42,948 bases of DNA, from contig JAUVAR010000002.1 of the NCBI GenBank assembly GCA_030591625.1, positions 1 to 42,948 of the forward strand, written 5' to 3'. This document shows positions 35,359 to 42,948 of this stretch, piece by piece (position 1 is the first letter of the stretch; every line of letters begins with the position of its first letter). The notes below the pieces were generated by a model. That model did not search any database. It saw only the letters and a program-made list of their open reading frames with translations, and was not told where the DNA came from. The position numbers and the translations under genes are program-made. This stretch comes from Candidatus Zixiibacteriota bacterium. Lineage in GTDB: Bacteria > Zixibacteria > MSB-5A5 > GN15 > FEB-12.

Positions 35359-37092
35359 TCAGCCATCAAAGAGGGCAATAGTGACCGGTCCCCTATTCTT
35401 GATAAACGAGTAAGTATAACCAACCGTGAAGATAGCCTTTTGACTTGGACTATAATTTATCCCAAGGTTAGGCCGAATAGAAAAACGTTCAACATCGAGA
35501 GAATCAAGATCGTCGTTGAATTCATAATAACCTTTTATACCAGTGTTAATAGAAGTCTTAAGCGATGGTCTGAAGGTTGTCACTATATCGATCTCGTGAC
35601 GATCGGTTGCTTCGGTAGTAATTTTCTGATAGCGAAGATCTTCGCGTTGGAAATACTGGAACTGGAATCCTGCTGAACCTATGTCTGTCAGTGGTTCGAG
35701 CAATTTGGAACCATCAGCTTCAAACAGACCACGCGCAGAAGTGAATGGATCGCTTGTCTTCTCCCAACGATACTTAATCTTCTGAGAAAATTGTCGACCC
35801 GCCAGATACTTCAAATTTGCTTGACCAGAGAACTTATTGGTTGTGGCATTATCGCCCGGACCGAAGAAATCGTAGCGATCAATTCTATCATATCCGGCAA
35901 GTAACGAGAGCGTTGTACTCTTATCAAGGCGTGTAATCAACTCTATACTCGCTTCACCATTGAGCCTGTCAAGAGATGAATAGCGAATAAAATCAAAGTC
36001 AAACGTAGCCGAGTCAGCCGCACCCTCTCGATAATCTGGAAGATCGATAAGTGGATTATCAGACGTTACCCTATAGGCAGTAAGTCGTCCTACCAACCTT
36101 GAACTTTTTGACAGCCTGGTAGTTGTGCTCAAGGCACCGTTGATTGAGTTGGCATCAAGGTTCGCAGTCTTGTTGCGGGTCTTGGAATGACCGAACGAGC
36201 CAACAAATCTTGTTTTTCCAATATCACCTTTGACTCGGAATTTCTGCCAAATTTTCCGTTTCTCGGGAAAGACCGAATATGCAGCTGTTGTATCGTCGTA
36301 AAGAACTCTTGATCCAAATTCATCTGTAGCTCCCCCTGTCACAGGATGAGCTGCATTATCATAATATGCCGTCGGTGCATCAGCATGTGACTTGAAAGTT
36401 CGCATACCAACTTTTAGACCAAGATCATATTTACCAGCCTTACCTTCAAGTCCAGCCTCGACTGAATGTGTCTGTCTGTTAACAGTAGCACCCTGAGAGG
36501 TCAGATGACAACTGAAACAATGGTCTGAAGCTATCTGCTGCTCTTCACCCTTCTTTATGATTGAACGATGGCTTACCAGAAGACGCAAATCGTTCTGGCG
36601 GGAGAGCAAGAGATTGAACTGACTCGAAATTTCACTGCGAGTATAATTGTAATCAGCTCCCGGATCGAGAATCTCGTGAGTGAGCATCTTACCACCCGGT
36701 ACAGTCGATAACCACTCACGTGCAGCAATATTTTCAAGCAAATCCTGGCCGGTCTGCCGAATCATCGACCTGAAATTGATCTCAGTTGAGAATTTATCTG
36801 CCAAATTATAATTGAATCGTCCCAATACATTATCATCATCGAAATATTGGACATTTAGATCAAGACGGGAATCATCTTGCCAACGCCAGTAGTGAATCTT
36901 TCCTTCGGGAAGGAATTCATCATTACCTTTTTTGTATTCTCCAACTTTCTTCGTGTAGCCGTCGTAATCAGTAGAGTGTCCTCCAAGCCAGAGTTTGACA
37001 CCCTGATCCGAAACATCTTCTTGAGCCGATACAGCCGCACCAATCGCCAGGAGCAAAACGATGCTTAGCAGTAAACTTAGTAATCTTAACAT
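35359..37092 (-). CDS. MtrB/PioB-like outer-membrane porin, N-terminal part
   Basis: 577 codons. Signal peptide 1-23 (VSA-Q), then beta-strand-rich sequence with many aromatic and charged alternations (YNYTRSEISSQFNLLLSRQNDLRLLVSH, FSTEINFRSMI). MtrB-type barrels hold a decaheme MtrA across the outer membrane for extracellular electron transfer. A CFSCH motif lies at residues 192-196, a possible heme or metal site within the barrel. GGAGG lies 5 nt before the ATG, and the gene follows the decaheme cytochrome by 9 nt. The stop cuts the barrel short. Confidence 0.82.
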   Translation of the reverse strand: MLRLLSLLLSIVLLLAIGAAVSAQEDVSDQGVKLWLGGHSTDYDGYTKKVGEYKKGNDEFLPEGKIHYWRWQDDSRLDLNVQYFDDDNVLGRFNYNLADKFSTEINFRSMIRQTGQDLLENIAAREWLSTVPGGKMLTHEILDPGADYNYTRSEISSQFNLLLSRQNDLRLLVSHRSIIKKGEEQQIASDHCFSCHLTSQGATVNRQTHSVEAGLEGKAGKYDLGLKVGMRTFKSHADAPTAYYDNAAHPVTGGATDEFGSRVLYDDTTAAYSVFPEKRKIWQKFRVKGDIGKTRFVGSFGHSKTRNKTANLDANSINGALSTTTRLSKSSRLVGRLTAYRVTSDNPLIDLPDYREGAADSATFDFDFIRYSSLDRLNGEASIELITRLDKSTTLSLLAGYDRIDRYDFFGPGDNATTNKFSGQANLKYLAGRQFSQKIKYRWEKTSDPFTSARGLFEADGSKLLEPLTDIGSAGFQFQYFQREDLRYQKITTEATDRHEIDIVTTFRPSLKTSINTGIKGYYEFNDDLDSLDVERFSIRPNLGINYSPSQKAIFTVGYTYSFIKNRGPVTIALFDG

Positions 37093-37101
37093 TGCTTCCT
37101 C

Positions 37102-38043
37102 CTACCTTGTTAATGCGTTGCCACCGGTTGGAATAGCCTGAGAAGGCATATCGGAACCGTGAATTTGAGAGTGACACTGAGTACACTTAGTTAACATACC
37201 TTTTTTCCAACCATCTGTAGTTGACATCGTCGTGCGGTCGTCAGCAAGTGGCGGAGTAAACTCACCATCCTGCCCTTCTACCGACGCATGGAAATGCATC
37301 GCATGACAATTCAAACATAACGCTGGTTCATTGTATCTAAGCAACTTGTCGGCTACTGTACCATGCGGTGCATGGCAGATGTTGCAATCTTCGTTTACCG
37401 GATCATGCTCGTAAACAAATGGTCCTTCCTGCTCCATATGGCAGCTAAGACAAAGTTCACGACCTGTATTATCAGCCGTTAACTTAGCAGGTTCACCATG
37501 AACACCATGACAATCTGCACATTCGAGTTTACCTTCCACGATCGGATGATGTGACGGCAAATACGTAGCAGCTTTTACTTCAATATGACAGCTGTAGCAA
37601 AGTGCCTCGCCTGATTCTTTTGCCGTTGAACCGCCATGAGTAGTATGGCAGTCTGAACAAGTTGCTCCGCCACCATTATGATCAGAGAACTCCCAATTGT
37701 CTAATATACCATCCGAATGACAGTTCAAGCATAGAAGATCGGCCTGAAACTGGTCAGTATTGGCAGGATTAAAGATCAATTCGGGATCGCCTGTCGAAGC
37801 ATGTTCTACTGCCGCTCCATGGCAAGACTCACAGACACTATGCGCCCGATCCGGCATTGCGGAAATGGTAGTACCATGTGAAGTCTTGCCGTAAGAGGCG
37901 ACAATCTCCTCATGGCAGTCGGCACAAAGTGCACCTGCAGTCTGCTCTGCCCGGATAGCAGAAGACGCAAGGGCTGCAATTAACAGCATACATGTTACGA
38001 CTACCGTGAAGAAATTTCGTTTACTTACAATTCTTGTTTGCAT
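37102..38043 (-). CDS. MtrA/DmsE-type periplasmic decaheme cytochrome
   Basis: 313 residues from the ATG at 38043, with AGGAAGGG about 10 nt upstream; the open frame extends 69 nt further up without a site. Signal peptide ends IRA-EQ. Ten CXXCH motifs (CADCH, CESCH, CLNCH, CSDCH, CYSCH, CADCH, CLSCH, CNICH, CLNCH, CTQCH) match the MtrA count. Spacing and the H.P/H.V.G distal-His pattern are those of the MtrA/DmsE family. It should insert into the MtrB-like barrel encoded next and pass electrons from the periplasm to the outside. No MtrC/OmcA-like outer cytochrome is in this locus. Confidence 0.92.
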   Translation of the reverse strand: MQTRIVSKRNFFTVVVTCMLLIAALASSAIRAEQTAGALCADCHEEIVASYGKTSHGTTISAMPDRAHSVCESCHGAAVEHASTGDPELIFNPANTDQFQADLLCLNCHSDGILDNWEFSDHNGGGATCSDCHTTHGGSTAKESGEALCYSCHIEVKAATYLPSHHPIVEGKLECADCHGVHGEPAKLTADNTGRELCLSCHMEQEGPFVYEHDPVNEDCNICHAPHGTVADKLLRYNEPALCLNCHAMHFHASVEGQDGEFTPPLADDRTTMSTTDGWKKGMLTKCTQCHSQIHGSDMPSQAIPTGGNALTR

Positions 38044-38100
38044 GCGGTTGAATCCCTTCCTCTTGGATATAAGTTCTATTACTAAATTCATATTCGTAAT

Positions 38101-38116
38101 GTTAGTTAGCACTAAC
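38101..38116. promoter_or_regulatory. Candidate TetR operator upstream of the decaheme cytochrome
   Basis: GTTAGTTAGCACTAAC, an inverted repeat (GTTAGT/ACTAAC, 4-bp spacer) 58 bp before the cytochrome ATG and just after the tetR stop. It matches 12 of 16 bases of the site in front of tetR at 38746-38761, including both outer half-sites. Confidence 0.65.
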
Positions 38117-38138
38117 TCACTTTATTAAGAAAAAAATA

Positions 38139-38735
38139 CTACTTTTTTAATCCTCTCGCATAAATCGGCACATTATTGGCAATAACTTTTGAGGGGTCAT
38201 ATACTTTCCCCTGCATTCCCCGCCATAGGGTTTTGCCCAGAGCACAGTCGAAAACCATACCTGTAAAGCAGCGGGCTGTAATATCATTATTCTTCTTTAA
38301 TATCTTTCCTTCACTATAAAGCCTGTCGAGTTGCTCCCTGAGAAACTTTTGATAGCTGCCTCTGATCTGATTATAGATCTGCCCTGCTTTATCATGACCG
38401 CTCAAAGCTGAGTACAACAACAAACGATACATATCGGATCGTTTGGTAAAGAAAGAAATAATGTGTTTAGCCAAACCTTTCAAAAGAGCTTCTACATCAC
38501 TTTCATTTCGCAGTTCATCAAAAACTGCCTCATAATCGAGCTTCGATTTTAAAGACTCAAGCACCGCTATATATATATCTTCCTTGGAATTGAAATGTTT
38601 GTAAACCGCCGGCTCAGTTATTCCACAAACTGCGCCAATCGACTTAACCGTCACGCGATCATAGCCATCAGAACTAAAGAGATGAGTGCTCTCTTCAATT
38701 ATTTGTATTTTTCTGTCAGTTACTTTATTTATCAT
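38139..38735 (-). CDS. TetR-family transcriptional regulator
   Basis: 198 residues. N-terminal helix-turn-helix at about 11-55: IIEESTHLFSSDGYDRVTV..IGAVCGITEPAVYKHFNSKEDIY is typical TetR. The C-terminal ligand domain is helical, of QacR/YcdC type, with two Cys (CFTGMVFDCAL) in the family region 'T.....G.....'. It lies 95 nt upstream of the cytochrome gene on the same strand, and copies of one palindrome lie before both genes. This supports autoregulation and control of the electron conduit. The ligand is unknown. Confidence 0.92.
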   Translation of the reverse strand: MINKVTDRKIQIIEESTHLFSSDGYDRVTVKSIGAVCGITEPAVYKHFNSKEDIYIAVLESLKSKLDYEAVFDELRNESDVEALLKGLAKHIISFFTKRSDMYRLLLYSALSGHDKAGQIYNQIRGSYQKFLREQLDRLYSEGKILKKNNDITARCFTGMVFDCALGKTLWRGMQGKVYDPSKVIANNVPIYARGLKK

Positions 38736-38745
38736 AACAACTCAG

Positions 38746-38761
38746 GTTAGGACTCACTAAC
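38746..38761. promoter_or_regulatory. Candidate TetR operator at the tetR promoter
   Basis: GTTAGGACTCACTAAC, inverted repeat (GTTAG/CTAAC) placed just downstream of the tetR -10 element, over the expected start. Binding here would block transcription of tetR. Confidence 0.65.
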
Positions 38762-38767
38762 TATAGA

Positions 38768-38796
38768 ATAGTATTCATATCGGCAGGTCAAGTCAA
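38768..38796 (-). promoter_or_regulatory. Promoter of tetR (and probably the conduit genes)
   Basis: Minus strand: TTGACT (38796-38791), 17-bp spacer, TACTAT (38773-38768). Start expected near 38761, inside the operator. Confidence 0.55.
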
Positions 38797-38871
38797 AAAT
38801 GCTGGATTTTGTGATATTTTTCACCATTTTATTTTACGCGCTACACTATAGTGTTGTTATACAATCGCTTA

Positions 38872-40551
38872 CTATTTCGACTCCGCTGGCTTTGGGGCAA
38901 CCATAACCGACTTCTCACGCTCAACAGAAACCAAACCAGGCTTTGCTTTGCGAGGTTTACGAACATATTTCCTTTGAGTATAGATAACCGAGACGAGCGA
39001 ATCATTGCGTGCCTTACTATGAAATGCAGCAATTGCCGCAGTCTCTTCGATCTCTCGTTTTGATGGCTCAAAAGTTTTGCTCGGAAACTTAATCACAACA
39101 TGTGACCCGGGGCATTGTCCGGCATGAAACCATAATTCGTAAGGCTTGGCAAAATCAAAGGTGGTGCGATCATTATCGGCACCATCTTTCCCGACAAAAA
39201 TTGTCAGTCCGGTTGAAAGCTGATGCTCACGGTATGGCAGTCTCGGTTGCGAATCTCGTTTTGTCGAAATTCTGGGAAGAAGTGATTCTATCTCCTCGCG
39301 ATACTGTTCGCTGGCACTGTCAAAATTCATATCAAGGGCGGCATAAATCTCTTCAAATCGAATCAATTCAGCTTTTGATATTTCCAATCTTCGTTCCAAA
39401 AGCTCAAGCCCCTCGCGTCCCTTGCGGTACCGTTTGAAATATGATTCTACATTGTCAGTCGGTGACAAAACAGGATTAAGCTTGATAGTAACTTCACCAC
39501 CCGAGGCATCATACATATTGACAAGCGTAACAGTTTCATCACCGCGCTTAAATTCATTTAAGTTAACTTTCAACAATTCACCATTGATACGAAACAGTTC
39601 AAAGTCAGCCGCCTCGACAATATCATTCCCCAAATGTTCTACCCTGCGAGACAATTTCTTTATCGAACGCTTAAGGGCCGATGTGATAACTTTTCGTTCA
39701 TCAGTTTCTGAAACAACCGCTCGGCGACGGGCAGTCATTGCGGCTACAGCGAACGAAAGTGTTTTGTATTTTTCGGGCTGTTGCTCTATAGTTTTTAATC
39801 GGAACGGATAAACTTCGACCCCGGACTGACGTTCGTACAAGTAACCGGTCGGACCGGTAGTGAAGCGTGATACGATCTCTTTTATATCAGCTACTAATTT
39901 TATAGCAGAAGCATCATCCAACTCATCTTCATCAAGATTAATTTCGCTTCTTCGGAGCAGTTCAAAAACAATCGTCTTGTTAAAGCCACCCAGCGTTCTG
40001 GTCAGAGCATTTACAAAAGTTATCTGACGGTCACACTCCTGAGCAATTTCTAAAATCTTTGCATCGTCAATATTATTTGGATCTACCAAATGTTCTGGTT
40101 GTGGTGGAGGCGCATACGCTTCTTTCTGATCGTACGTTTTCTTTCTTAGCGTTGCTAACCGGCATGAGTTTTCATCAAGCAGCCAAAGATTTCCATTAGG
40201 CCCCATCGCTTCAACAACAAGTGTCCGACGACCGGCATCTGTCGATAAATTTATTTTGAAAATACGATCATTTGCATACTGTTCGACCGATTCAACAACG
40301 CTCTCTTCTAGTGCAAAGACAGGCCACGGTTTTTCATTTGTAGTTGGCATAACCTTGGAGGCAGGCACAAGGAAACAACCTGCACCGGCCGGATGATAAA
40401 CAAAGCCAAGGGCGTTCAACGAACGATCCGACTTGATAAAGAAGAACGCCGATCGTTCTTTTTTGTAGAACTCGGTACGTACAATCTTACCGCCAACAAT
40501 CGTTTCCTTAAGTTCGGCAACTAATGCCTGTATGTGTAGTGCAGTTTGCAT
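38872..40551 (-). CDS. rqcH: RqcH/NFACT-family ribosome quality-control protein
   Basis: 559 residues from the ATG at 40551; a TTG 57 nt upstream is open but unlike the family N-terminus. NFACT-N at about 1-190 (ALHIQALVAELKETIVGGKIV), a coiled coil at about 270-410, and NFACT-R at about 440-540 (PYELWFHAGQCPGSHVVIKFP). RqcH binds the 50S subunit after ribosome rescue and recruits tRNA-Ala to add Ala tails. The C-terminal tail is Lys/Arg rich (KYVRKPRKAKPGLVSVEREK), as in homologues. Single-gene unit. Confidence 0.92.
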   Translation of the reverse strand: MQTALHIQALVAELKETIVGGKIVRTEFYKKERSAFFFIKSDRSLNALGFVYHPAGAGCFLVPASKVMPTTNEKPWPVFALEESVVESVEQYANDRIFKINLSTDAGRRTLVVEAMGPNGNLWLLDENSCRLATLRKKTYDQKEAYAPPPQPEHLVDPNNIDDAKILEIAQECDRQITFVNALTRTLGGFNKTIVFELLRRSEINLDEDELDDASAIKLVADIKEIVSRFTTGPTGYLYERQSGVEVYPFRLKTIEQQPEKYKTLSFAVAAMTARRRAVVSETDERKVITSALKRSIKKLSRRVEHLGNDIVEAADFELFRINGELLKVNLNEFKRGDETVTLVNMYDASGGEVTIKLNPVLSPTDNVESYFKRYRKGREGLELLERRLEISKAELIRFEEIYAALDMNFDSASEQYREEIESLLPRISTKRDSQPRLPYREHQLSTGLTIFVGKDGADNDRTTFDFAKPYELWFHAGQCPGSHVVIKFPSKTFEPSKREIEETAAIAAFHSKARNDSLVSVIYTQRKYVRKPRKAKPGLVSVEREKSVMVAPKPAESK

Positions 40552-41000
40552 GCTTGGAATATATTCACGTTTTAAGTTAGTAACAAGAGCGCATTTTGTT
40601 TTGCGCAACTATTCAATGCTATCAATTTATCTCCTGTTAGGGGGAACCATAAATGACTCTGATTTGTTTTAGTAGATAGACAAAGGAATGTCCATTGTAC
40701 TATCACCTCGCTCTGGCGGAGTGGTTCATCCAGATGATCTGGTTCATCGTGAGTGACATCTTTAGAATTCTGCTCCGCCTACAACTCGGTTCACACTCAG
40801 AATAATACACTTGTCGCACTTTTTTTATTCAACTTTTTAGTCCTTAAACACGTCTAATATATACGCGTTCAAATGGAATGAACGCATTGGTACCCTTTTA
40901 GAGGGGGGAAGGTGAGAGCGGTAACTTCGTTCTTACCAAAATGAAAGCAAGGCTCCTTCGCCATTGAAGGAGCCTTGTGACTAAGACTAATAATTCAAAT
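40552..41000. other. Intergenic region with hairpins between rqcH and fumC
   Basis: No gene found. Contains an inverted-repeat element at 40715-40779: GGCGGAG/CTCCGCC arms enclosing the palindrome CCAGATGATCTGG at 40730-40742 and a doubled TGGTTCATC. A 22-codon frame there has no proper ribosome site. A T-rich segment near 40820 may hold an rqcH promoter. The fumC terminator lies at its right end. Confidence 0.5.
40948..40977 (-). terminator. Hairpin downstream of fumC
   Basis: Perfect 12-bp stem CAAGGCTCCTTC/GAAGGAGCCTTG with a 6-nt loop. On the minus strand it is followed by CTTTCATTTTGG, a weak U-run. It lies 23 bp past the fumC stop. Confidence 0.75.
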
Positions 41001-42392
41001 CTACTTTTTCGGTCCGGTCATATTCTCGGGCCGAACCTTTTCGTCGAATTCTTCACCGGTCAAAAGTCCAAGCTCAATTACTGCCTCACGCAAAGTTGAA
41101 TTATCTGCATGAGCTTTCTTGGCAACTTTTGCAGCATTATCATACCCGATATGCGGGCTAAGCGCAGTCACAAGCATGAGTGAATTCTTCAGGTAATAAT
41201 CGATCATCGTTGGGTTCGGTTCGATTCCAACCGCACAATGTTCGTTGAACATATCGCAGGCATCGGCAATCAAACGAATCGACTGCAGGACATTGTAAAT
41301 CATAACCGGCTTATAAACATTCAATTCAAAATTACCGTTTGAACCACCAATGTTAACCGCAACATCGTTACCGATCACCTGAGTGCATACCATTGTCATC
41401 GCTTCCGGCTGAGTTGGATTAACTTTGCCCGGCATAATCGACGATCCCGGTTCGTTAGCCGGAATAGAAATTTCACCGATTCCACAACGCGGACCCGATG
41501 CCAACCAACGGACATCATTCGCAATTTTCATAAGTGAACAGGCGAGAGTTTTGAGCACACCGGAAATTTCAACTAGGGCGTCATGGCCAGCGAGAGCCTC
41601 GAATTTGTTCGGTGCGGTTATAAATGGTTTGCCGGTAAGTTCTGCAATTTTCGCCGCTGACTTAACGGCGAAATCAGGATGCGTGTTCAGTCCGGTTCCT
41701 ACCGCGGTACCACCAAGTGCTAAAGGATACAAACGCTTGAGCGAATCGTCAATCCGATCAAGACCGTTTGAGAGCATCTGCACATAGCCCGAAAATTCCT
41801 GACCAAGAGTAAGCGGAGTTGCATCCATCAGATGAGTACGACCAATTTTGATAATGCCTTCGAACTTTTTTGATTTCTCCGCAAACGTATCACGCAACTG
41901 CGTGATCATCGGAATCAAACGACGATGAATCTCTTCGACGGTAGCAATATGCATCCCGGTCGGGAACGTATCGTTCGATGACTGCGCTTTGTTGACATCA
42001 TCGTTTGGATGAACCGGCGTTTTTGAACCCATCGTTCCACCAGCGATTTCAATCGCGCGATTCGAAATCACTTCGTTGGTGTTCATGTTGGTTTGGGTGC
42101 CGGAGCCTGTTTGCCAAATTACGAGTGGGAAATGGTCGTCGAGTTTTCCTTCGATTACTTCGTCGGCAGCTTTGGCGATCAGGTCACCTTTCGCTTTGTC
42201 TAACAGTCCGAGTTCGACATTAACGATTGCGGCTGCTTTTTTGAGAATCGCCATTCCGCGAATAAGTTCGCGTGGCATCCGTTCGCCACCGATTTTGAAA
42301 TGATGGAGCGAGCGGGCAGTCTGTGCGCCGTAGTATTTGTCGGATGGGACTTTGATTTCGCCCATCGAGTCGGTTTCAACTCTGTAATCCAT
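41001..42392 (-). CDS. fumC: Fumarate hydratase, class II
   Basis: Interconverts fumarate and malate in the TCA cycle; iron-independent homotetramer. 463 residues, family length. All signatures are intact: SGTQTNMN, NDDVNKAQSSNDTFPTGMH, GRTHLMDATPLTLGQEF, LGGTAVGTGLN, and the mobile loop GSSIMPGKVNPTQPEA with the catalytic Ser. GAGGA lies 7 nt before the ATG. Single-gene unit with a hairpin at its end. Confidence 0.97.
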   Translation of the reverse strand: MDYRVETDSMGEIKVPSDKYYGAQTARSLHHFKIGGERMPRELIRGMAILKKAAAIVNVELGLLDKAKGDLIAKAADEVIEGKLDDHFPLVIWQTGSGTQTNMNTNEVISNRAIEIAGGTMGSKTPVHPNDDVNKAQSSNDTFPTGMHIATVEEIHRRLIPMITQLRDTFAEKSKKFEGIIKIGRTHLMDATPLTLGQEFSGYVQMLSNGLDRIDDSLKRLYPLALGGTAVGTGLNTHPDFAVKSAAKIAELTGKPFITAPNKFEALAGHDALVEISGVLKTLACSLMKIANDVRWLASGPRCGIGEISIPANEPGSSIMPGKVNPTQPEAMTMVCTQVIGNDVAVNIGGSNGNFELNVYKPVMIYNVLQSIRLIADACDMFNEHCAVGIEPNPTMIDYYLKNSLMLVTALSPHIGYDNAAKVAKKAHADNSTLREAVIELGLLTGEEFDEKVRPENMTGPKK

Positions 42393-42436
42393 ACTTGTAT
42401 CCTCACATTTGTACTAATTTTCACAATCTGAGAATG

Positions 42437-42464
42437 AATATACTGATTTAGTGAAGAAGCGCAA
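42437..42464 (-). promoter_or_regulatory. Candidate fumC promoter
   Basis: Minus strand: TTGCGC (42464-42459), 16-bp spacer, TATATT (42442-42437), about 45 bp before the fumC ATG. Confidence 0.4.
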
Positions 42465-42527
42465 GTGTGAGGGAGGGGATACGAATTTGTATTAGCTTAA
42501 ATCCACAGCATTACTTATCGTCTCTTC

Positions 42528-42948
42528 ATGGACTTTGAAATACTAGACACGATGAAGAGACTGACAATACAGGCTATTGTATCGGACGACGAATTAATGG
42601 ATAGGTTGATTCTCAAGGGAGGTAGTGCTCTGGACATGATTCACAAGATCGCTCAGAGATCATCAATTGACTTGGATTTTTCGATGATTGATAGCTTTGA
42701 TGAGAGTGATTTGGGAAGTCTGGAGATTAGGATTAGGAAACTCCTTGAGAATATTTTTCTTGAGAATGGTTATCAGGTACTCGACGTGAATCTAGCAAAA
42801 CGACCTAGTAATATGACGCCATCGTTAGAGTCATTCTGGGGTGGCTACAAGATAACCTTTAAATTGATTTCAATTGAAAAGTATGAAGAACTAGAACAGG
42901 ATATCGAATCTTCTCGAAAGAACTCCTTACCTCTTGGAGCAAATGACG
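42528..42948 (+). CDS. AbiEii/AbiGii-type nucleotidyltransferase toxin (partial, runs off right edge)
   Basis: 140 codons from ATG to the edge with no stop; a TAA lies upstream in frame and no other start is available. No ribosome site is visible, so the mRNA may be leaderless. LILKGGSALDMIH near residues 26-38 followed by RSSIDLDFSM is the AbiEii nucleotidyltransferase signature (GG(S/T) and D.D). In AbiE systems this toxin is partnered by the antitoxin AbiEi, normally encoded just upstream; here fumC is upstream and divergent, so any partner must lie downstream. Arginine codons are mostly AGA/AGG, in contrast to the neighbouring genes, which hints at horizontal transfer. Confidence 0.75.
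   Translation, partial: MDFEILDTMKRLTIQAIVSDDELMDRLILKGGSALDMIHKIAQRSSIDLDFSMIDSFDESDLGSLEIRIRKLLENIFLENGYQVLDVNLAKRPSNMTPSLESFWGGYKITFKLISIEKYEELEQDIESSRKNSLPLGAND

Larger units (their letters stand above)
34900..37092 (-). pseudogene. MtrB/PioB-like barrel gene with an in-frame TGA
   Basis: The two frames listed below are collinear in one frame. The stop TGA at 35361-35359 is followed directly by GGHIFRDTV and then the second frame. Joined length is 730 codons, close to MtrB-type barrels, and the joined protein ends in Phe as barrels do. A single base change could make the stop. Confidence 0.7.

Noticed and set aside
35359..35361. TGA in the barrel gene read as selenocysteine or tryptophan
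   Set aside because: TGA is used as an ordinary stop in several genes here (for example yraN, the first RND gene, the 15-site cytochrome), and a barrel strand gives no reason for selenocysteine; no convincing SECIS hairpin follows.
40688..40759. 22-codon plus-strand frame in the rqcH-fumC gap
   Set aside because: AGGA directly abuts the ATG, leaving no spacer, and the frame has no recognisable features.

Overview
The window looks like a chromosomal segment of a Gram-negative, anaerobic or facultatively respiring bacterium. Signs of this are lipoprotein and Sec/Tat signal peptides, TolC/RND proteins, an outer-membrane beta-barrel, many periplasmic multiheme c-type cytochromes, and the MEP isoprenoid gene ispG. 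Base composition is by eye somewhat AT-rich. Gene content (doubled-CXXCH cytochromes, PD40-amidohydrolase, TldD/TldE, ABC permease/M1 fusion) suggests an FCB-like or deep-branching candidate phylum. That placement is inference; no rRNA or other decisive marker is present.

Layout. (1) 1-920, minus: a secreted FN3/NHL protein cut by the left edge. (2) 1425-6650, minus: a five-gene cytochrome operon. It encodes a 15-site multiheme cytochrome, a TPR protein, a Cys-less TlpA-like/TPR protein, a LolA-like secreted protein and a 17-heme cytochrome. The first three genes overlap by 1-2 nt and a good sigma70-type promoter lies at 6738-6766. (3) 7032-7415, minus: an HPt-like protein. (4) 7603-24170, plus: the most unusual region, a hybrid ABC/RND export locus. 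In order: CBM9-like lipoprotein, ABC ATPase, ABC-2 permease fused to a dead M1-peptidase domain and a golvesin-like domain, TolC, membrane-fusion lipoprotein, RND pump, a 1577-residue RND pump fused to an ABC ATPase, and a small ABC permease. It ends in a clear hairpin. (5) 24254-27580, minus: a PD40/amidohydrolase gene interrupted by an in-frame TAA. (6) 27790-30696, minus: TldE and a Tat-signal TldD. (7) 30922-34767: a membrane protein, rsmD, rnhB, yraN, a small anchored protein and ispG. (8) 34900-38735, minus: an MtrA/MtrB-type electron conduit (decaheme cytochrome plus outer-membrane barrel, the barrel gene broken by an in-frame TGA) with a TetR regulator and two matching 16-bp operator candidates. 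(9) 38872-42392, minus: rqcH and fumC. (10) 42528 to the edge, plus: an AbiEii-type nucleotidyltransferase fragment.

Working together: loci 2 and 8 between them encode 40 canonical CXXCH heme sites in cytochromes (17+13+10), plus two variant sites. This points to extracytoplasmic electron transfer. Locus 4 may couple ATP-driven and proton-driven transport in one envelope-spanning assembly. Its linkage to the cytochrome loci is positional only.
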